Positions 5,577 to 8,754 of a stretch of DNA of 8,754 bases are shown one piece after another (the stretch's first letter is position 1; each line of letters begins with the position of its first letter). Both the position numbers and the translations under genes were made by a program. The DNA comes from Myxococcales bacterium (lineage in GTDB: Bacteria; Myxococcota_A; Polyangia; Polyangiales; Polyangiaceae): positions 1-8,754 of the forward strand of contig JAAFHJ010000178.1 of NCBI GenBank assembly GCA_013298325.1, given 5' to 3'. Under the pieces are notes generated by a model. It was given only the letters and a program-made list of their open reading frames with translations, was not told the DNA's origin and searched no databases.

Positions 5577-6751
5577 AACCAGCGAACCGCTGCAGCGATC
5601 CAGAAGCTCGCCGCGAGCAGCGCCAGGATCACATAGAGCGCGCGGGGCTGTGAACCTGCGGGCTGTGGGGGCGGCGTCAGCGCCTCGAAATCCTGTTTGA
5701 AAATGGCGCGCGGATCGAGTTCGACCGGTGGGTACGTCGTCGGCACCGGGAGCCAGCCGTAGTCGTCCGATTCGCGGCTGGAGAGCAGCGTCGTTTCGGA
5801 AGCGACCGCCGTCGGGAGGGGGGCACCGACGCCATCGCGACGCAGTGGCAATGCGATTCCGAGCTCGCGCGCCACGACGCGGGTCGCCCGCTGCATCGCT
5901 TCGGCCGACTCAAAGCGTTCCGCGGGGTCGAAGGCGAGCGCCTTCTCAAGAAGCGCTTCCACCTCTAGCGGGAGGCGCAACTCAAACGTGCAAAGAGGGA
6001 GGAGTGGGAGGCGCGCTTCGACAAGAAGATCGAGGGTCGACGCTCCCGTGCGTAGCGAATGGCCGGCCAAACCGGACGCGATCGTCAGCGCGAGGGAAAA
6101 GAGATCGGTCGCTGGCGTCGCGGCGCGTGCGGTCGCCTGTTCGGGCGCCATAAATGCGGGCGTTCCGAGAGGCACGCCGGCGGCAGTCGCTCGCAGCCCT
6201 TTTGCGTCGAGAAGCTGGGCGAGACCGAAGTCCAACAAGTGAGGCAGGCCGCGTGGGCCGAGAATGATGTTTGAAGGCTTGATGTCGCGATGGAGGATCC
6301 CCTTTTGATGGGCGAGGATCAAGACCTCCAAAAGGTCGTCCAAAAGGGCGAGTCCTTCGATCAGGCTCAGCGGTTCGCCGCCACGCATGCGCTCGCGCAG
6401 CGTCGTCCCTTCGACGTGTGCAAACGCGGCGAAAGGGCGTCCGTCACTGCAATGGCCGTAGCCGTAGCATTCAGGCACCGCTGGGTGTCGAAGGGCATCA
6501 ACGACAAATATCTCCCTCGAAAAGCGCGCAATCGACTCTTCATCAATGGCGCATTCCGGTCGAAGCAACTTGACCGCGATCGGGATACGTTGGACCACCG
6601 CCGCGTAGACAATAGAGGTTCCGCCCGAACCGAGAATCCGCCCGAGGGGGATCGGGTCGTTGGAGAGCTCGGGGAGGGAGATCGTCACCGAGGCTTCAAA
6701 GGGGGAGGTTGCGTGCGATCGTTCCCGGGCAGCATTCGGCGTTTCGAGCAT
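5564..6751 (-). CDS. Eukaryotic-type Ser/Thr protein kinase, C-terminally membrane-anchored
   Basis: The 395-residue protein has an N-terminal kinase domain (about 34-300) with nearly all expected motifs: glycine loop LGSGGTSIVY (40-49), ATP-anchoring Lys61 in AVKLL, alpha-C Glu80, catalytic HRDIKPSN (154-161), DFG (174-176) and MAPEQ (201-205). The third glycine of the loop is Ser46 instead of the usual Gly, a mild variant. A Pro-rich, Ser/Thr-containing juxtamembrane region follows. A single hydrophobic segment (about 371-391, ALYVILALLAASFWIAAAV) ends almost at the C-terminus. The kinase therefore faces the cytoplasm and carries no extracellular sensor domain, unlike PASTA-type kinases. 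The ATG at 6751 has no Shine-Dalgarno; GTG at 6688, still upstream of the kinase fold, is an alternative. It lies 137 bp after the SDR gene on the same strand and its 3' end overlaps the VOC gene by 13 bp. The substrate is unknown. Confidence 0.93.
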   Translation of the reverse strand: MLETPNAARERSHATSPFEASVTISLPELSNDPIPLGRILGSGGTSIVYAAVVQRIPIAVKLLRPECAIDEESIARFSREIFVVDALRHPAVPECYGYGHCSDGRPFAAFAHVEGTTLRERMRGGEPLSLIEGLALLDDLLEVLILAHQKGILHRDIKPSNIILGPRGLPHLLDFGLAQLLDAKGLRATAAGVPLGTPAFMAPEQATARAATPATDLFSLALTIASGLAGHSLRTGASTLDLLVEARLPLLPLCTFELRLPLEVEALLEKALAFDPAERFESAEAMQRATRVVARELGIALPLRRDGVGAPLPTAVASETTLLSSRESDDYGWLPVPTTYPPVELDPRAIFKQDFEALTPPPQPAGSQPRALYVILALLAASFWIAAAVRWFQRV

Positions 6752-6770
6752 CGGGACCGAGGTAGTCCCG
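6752..6770 (-). repeat. Inverted repeat directly against the kinase start codon
   Basis: CGGGAC-N7-GTCCCG is a perfect 6-bp inverted repeat that ends immediately before the ATG of the Ser/Thr kinase gene. It occupies the position where a Shine-Dalgarno would be, and none is present. In mRNA it would form a GC-rich hairpin next to the start, which could limit initiation there. As DNA it could be an operator. Chance occurrence is possible. Confidence 0.35.
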
Positions 6771-6888
6771 TGATAACGCGGTGCATCCTAGGATCGATCG
6801 TCGAGACGAGAATGTTGCTGCGACCGGGGTGTAGGCGCTCCAGCGACGACGCTGCACCTGTAGCCGGAAGACCTGTCGCCGCGAGACC
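6771..6888 (-). promoter_or_regulatory. Spacer upstream of the kinase gene, possible promoter
   Basis: The spacer between the SDR stop and the kinase is long compared with the 15- and 21-bp gaps in the preceding operon, so the kinase probably has its own promoter. Reading the minus strand, TAGGAT lies within a perfect 10-bp palindrome ATCCTAGGAT (6785-6794) and is a weak -10 candidate, but there is no good -35 about 17 bp before it. I see no small gene here and no terminator hairpin with a U-tract. Confidence 0.25.
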
Positions 6889-7674
6889 TCAGGTTGGTCC
6901 GTCTCGGCGGATTCCGTCCCGAAAGCTCGGGTAGCGGAGTGAAATTCCGAAGGCCTCGCAGGCGGCGCGCCCGTCGACGCGTCGGTCGCCGCGGAGGGTC
7001 ACCGGGGCCTCTTCCAAGGGGACCGACGGCGGGGAGGGGACCGAGAACGTTTCGCAGACGAACTGGGCAATCTCCTTGTGACTACAAGGAGTTGCATCGC
7101 CTACCGGGAAGACACACCCGGAGTGTCGTCGATCGTTCTTTTGCGTGTAGAGTGCACCGAGGAGCAAGGCAGCGAGGTCGTCGACGTGGATCCGGGAGGT
7201 AAACCGGGAGCCGTCACCGGGGATGCGATGGGCCCCCGCGCGGATCCGCTGGTGGACGCCGCGATCGGCGCCGTAGATCGCTGGCGCGCGCAGGATCACT
7301 GCCCCGGCGGCTTGAAAGAGGCGCTCGGCGCGCAGCCGCCGTGGGTCGGCGTCGGTCGCGGTCGGCGTCGCAACCGAGACCTCGCGGGCGCTGCCGTAGA
7401 GGGCGACGCTAGAAACGTAGACGGTTGGAATCTCGGTGCAGGCAGCAGCTACCGCCGCCTCCGCGCGACCGTCGTCGGTCGCCGGGAAGGTGACGACCAC
7501 CGCGTCTTCTGGCTCAAAAATTTGAGGAAATTCAGCGAAGTTGGGGATGACCCTGTCGCCAAGGTCGACGGGGCGTCGCCGAACGACGACCCCCGCACCG
7601 AAGCGCCGGTCGGCCGCAGCGAGACGCCGAACCGCGTTCGCGGTGTAGCCGCCGCCGACGAGGTACAGCGTCAT
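6889..7674 (-). CDS. Atypical NAD(P)-dependent extended-SDR family protein
   Basis: The 261-residue protein has a Rossmann-type N-terminus (MTLYLVGGGYTANAV), a VVVTFPAT strand (59-66), the VYVSSVALYGS block (85-95, Ser88/Ser89 and Tyr93) and the VILRAPAIYGADRG block (126-139). A later IHVDDLAALLLGAL helix completes a typical SDR epimerase-like layout. It resembles the YeeZ-like atypical SDRs. Two features differ from classical enzymes: the nucleotide-binding loop is GGGYTA rather than GxxGxxG, and Tyr93 is followed at +4 by Arg97, not Lys, so the standard YxxxK pair is missing. It may therefore bind NAD(P) without acting as a normal dehydrogenase or epimerase. The start ATG is well supported by GAAGGGGA about 6 bases upstream. 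It follows the PilZ gene by 21 bp on the same strand and is probably the last gene of that operon. Confidence 0.85.
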   Translation of the reverse strand: MTLYLVGGGYTANAVRRLAAADRRFGAGVVVRRRPVDLGDRVIPNFAEFPQIFEPEDAVVVTFPATDDGRAEAAVAAACTEIPTVYVSSVALYGSAREVSVATPTATDADPRRLRAERLFQAAGAVILRAPAIYGADRGVHQRIRAGAHRIPGDGSRFTSRIHVDDLAALLLGALYTQKNDRRHSGCVFPVGDATPCSHKEIAQFVCETFSVPSPPSVPLEEAPVTLRGDRRVDGRAACEAFGISLRYPSFRDGIRRDGPT

Positions 7675-7695
7675 GGGGGTCCCCTTCGCGGCGAG

Positions 7696-8007
7696 CTACT
7701 CGGTTTTTGAGTCGATCAAACGATCAATCAGCTCGCGGGAATGGGGCGTCAATTCGAGGAATTGGACGCCCATTCCATCGGCCTCGACGCGGACGACTTC
7801 GGCAACGCCTTGGATCGTCTCGATGTCGTCCATGATGACCGTGAAGTGGAGTTCCACTTTGCTGCCGATCGGCGGCGGGCTCTTCGAACGGATAAAGAGG
7901 CCGTTCTTCGAGACGTTCGTGACGTATTCCTGAATGAACGCATCAAACGATGCGAACTCCTGGTTGATGGTCACTCGCGTTTCGCCGCGCTTTTCGTCTT
8001 CGGTCAT
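7696..8007 (-). CDS. Single-domain PilZ protein (c-di-GMP receptor)
   Basis: The 103-residue protein is a lone PilZ domain. Both nucleotide-binding signatures are intact: RxxxR at residues 7-11 (RGETR) and the N-x-S-x-x-G motif at 31-36 (NVSKNG), followed by LFIRSKSPPPIGSKVELHF and a final GMGVQFLELTP strand with a short helix. Proteins of this stand-alone type are common in myxobacteria and relatives, where they bind cyclic di-GMP and transmit it to a partner. The target here is unknown. The start ATG is supported by GGAAGG 7 bases upstream, which lies in the 15-bp gap after the RNase E/G stop. The tight spacing puts it in an operon with the ribonuclease upstream and the SDR gene downstream. 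No signal peptide or membrane segment is present. Confidence 0.93.
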   Translation of the reverse strand: MTEDEKRGETRVTINQEFASFDAFIQEYVTNVSKNGLFIRSKSPPPIGSKVELHFTVIMDDIETIQGVAEVVRVEADGMGVQFLELTPHSRELIDRLIDSKTE

Positions 8008-8022
8008 TGGTGGGCCTTCCGG

Positions 8023-8754
8023 TCAGCGGCCGACAATGTCGAACTGCTCCATGTGGTAGTCCTTGCGGGCGACCACATTGATTTTGCGGAGATAGCGGCT
8101 CTCGGCCTCCAGGACCGCCGACTTCTCGGGGCCATTCAGGAGGTCGACGACGGCCGGGTGGGCGTTGACAATCACCGAGTATCCGGGGAGGTCCTTGTAC
8201 TTGCGGCGGATCTCGCGGAGGATCTCGAAGGCGATGGTCTCCTTCGATTGAAGCTGCCCGGTGCCATCGCAGTAGAAGCACGGTTCGTGCAATTGACGAC
8301 CGAGGCTCTCGCGGGTCCGCTTGCGCGTCATTTCGATGAGGCCGAGATCGCTGATGCGATTGAGCGTCGTCTTCGCCTTGTCCTTCTGGAGCAGGTCTTC
8401 GAGGGTGCGGCGCACCTTCTCGCGATTGGACGCCTTCTCCATGTCGATCAAATCGAGGATGATAAGGCCGCCGATGTTCCGGAAGCGGAGCTGGTAGGCG
8501 ATCTCGTGGACCGCCTCCAGGTTCGTCTTCAGGATCGTCTCTTCCATGTCCTTCGACCCCTTGCCGACGAAGCGGCCGGTGTTGACGTCGATGGCGGTGA
8601 GCGCTTCGGCCTGGTCGATGATCAGGTAGCCGCCCGAGGGGAGCGGGACCTTCCGGGAGAGGGCGCGGGCGATCTCATCCTCAATGCCGTACGCATCGAA
8701 GATGGGCTCGTTTTCCGTGTACATTTCAACGTCTTTGACGCGTTCGGGGGCGAA
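8023..8754 (-). CDS. rng: RNase E/G family ribonuclease (C-terminal part; gene runs off the right edge)
   Basis: The reading frame is open to the window edge, so only about the last 243 residues are seen; the ATG at 8724 is internal, since in-frame codons for FAPERVKDVE precede it. Counting from that Met, the catalytic aspartates are Asp46 in TAIDVNTGRF and Asp91 in LIILDLIDM, matching the metal-binding Asp pair of RNase E. The zinc-link motif is CFYCDGTG (149-156), equivalent to CPRCSGTG of the E. coli enzymes. The protein ends about 85 residues after this motif, without the long disordered scaffold of RNase E, so it is closer to RNase G; the symbol is given on that basis. It would cleave single-stranded RNA in mRNA decay and rRNA maturation. 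Its N-terminal S1 domain is outside the window. PilZ follows after 15 bp. Confidence 0.95.
   Translation of the reverse strand, partial: FAPERVKDVEMYTENEPIFDAYGIEDEIARALSRKVPLPSGGYLIIDQAEALTAIDVNTGRFVGKGSKDMEETILKTNLEAVHEIAYQLRFRNIGGLIILDLIDMEKASNREKVRRTLEDLLQKDKAKTTLNRISDLGLIEMTRKRTRESLGRQLHEPCFYCDGTGQLQSKETIAFEILREIRRKYKDLPGYSVIVNAHPAVVDLLNGPEKSAVLEAESRYLRKINVVARKDYHMEQFDIVGR

Noticed and set aside
5988..6934. Several plus-strand frames across the Ser/Thr kinase gene.
   Set aside because: They are antisense to a kinase with intact catalytic motifs and are Arg-rich without domain features.
7078..7710. 210-residue plus-strand frame.
   Set aside because: It is antisense to the SDR gene, which has a good ribosome-binding site and recognisable motifs.

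Overview
The window is a GC-rich stretch of an ordinary-looking bacterial chromosome. It carries one tRNA gene and nine protein-coding genes, one of them cut by the right edge. The mix of a tail-anchored eukaryotic-type Ser/Thr kinase, a stand-alone PilZ protein carrying both c-di-GMP motifs, a PAS/hybrid histidine kinase and a secreted Ser-rich Tim44-like protein suggests a myxobacterium-like organism (Myxococcota, formerly Deltaproteobacteria). That placement is inference from gene content and composition, not from a marker gene. I see no insertion sequence, phage gene, CRISPR array or clear horizontal-transfer boundary.

Layout from left to right. A tRNA-Ser(UGA) lies on the minus strand at 70-154. 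It is followed by a short spacer with two stem-loops. Next comes a minus-strand gene for a secreted or membrane-anchored Tim44-like protein with two zinc ribbons (268-1785). A 105-bp divergent spacer separates it from a plus-strand rhodanese-like lipoprotein (1891-2322). Converging on that gene is a three-gene minus-strand cluster, read from 4963 down to 2369: a DUF5995 protein, a PAS hybrid histidine kinase whose GTG start overlaps the DUF5995 stop by 4 bases, and a small protein that may have a Roadblock/LC7-like fold. Divergent from the cluster is a VOC (glyoxalase-fold) gene on the plus strand (5073-5576). Its end overlaps the end of a minus-strand Ser/Thr kinase gene (5564-6751) by 13 bp. 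The right part is a compact minus-strand group with 15- and 21-bp gaps: an RNase E/G family gene (running off the right edge), a PilZ gene and an atypical NAD(P)-binding SDR gene.

How the genes may work together. The strongest functional unit is DUF5995-hybrid kinase-small protein, where translational coupling implies co-production. The kinase carries both a transmitter and a C-terminal receiver, so it is one part of a phosphorelay whose output is not in the window. The rng-pilZ-SDR group looks like an operon, but the proteins share no obvious pathway. No complete previously undescribed system is evident. The items most worth following are the DUF5995/kinase/small-protein cluster, the duplicated zinc-ribbon Tim44-like protein, and the stem-loops between that gene and the tRNA.
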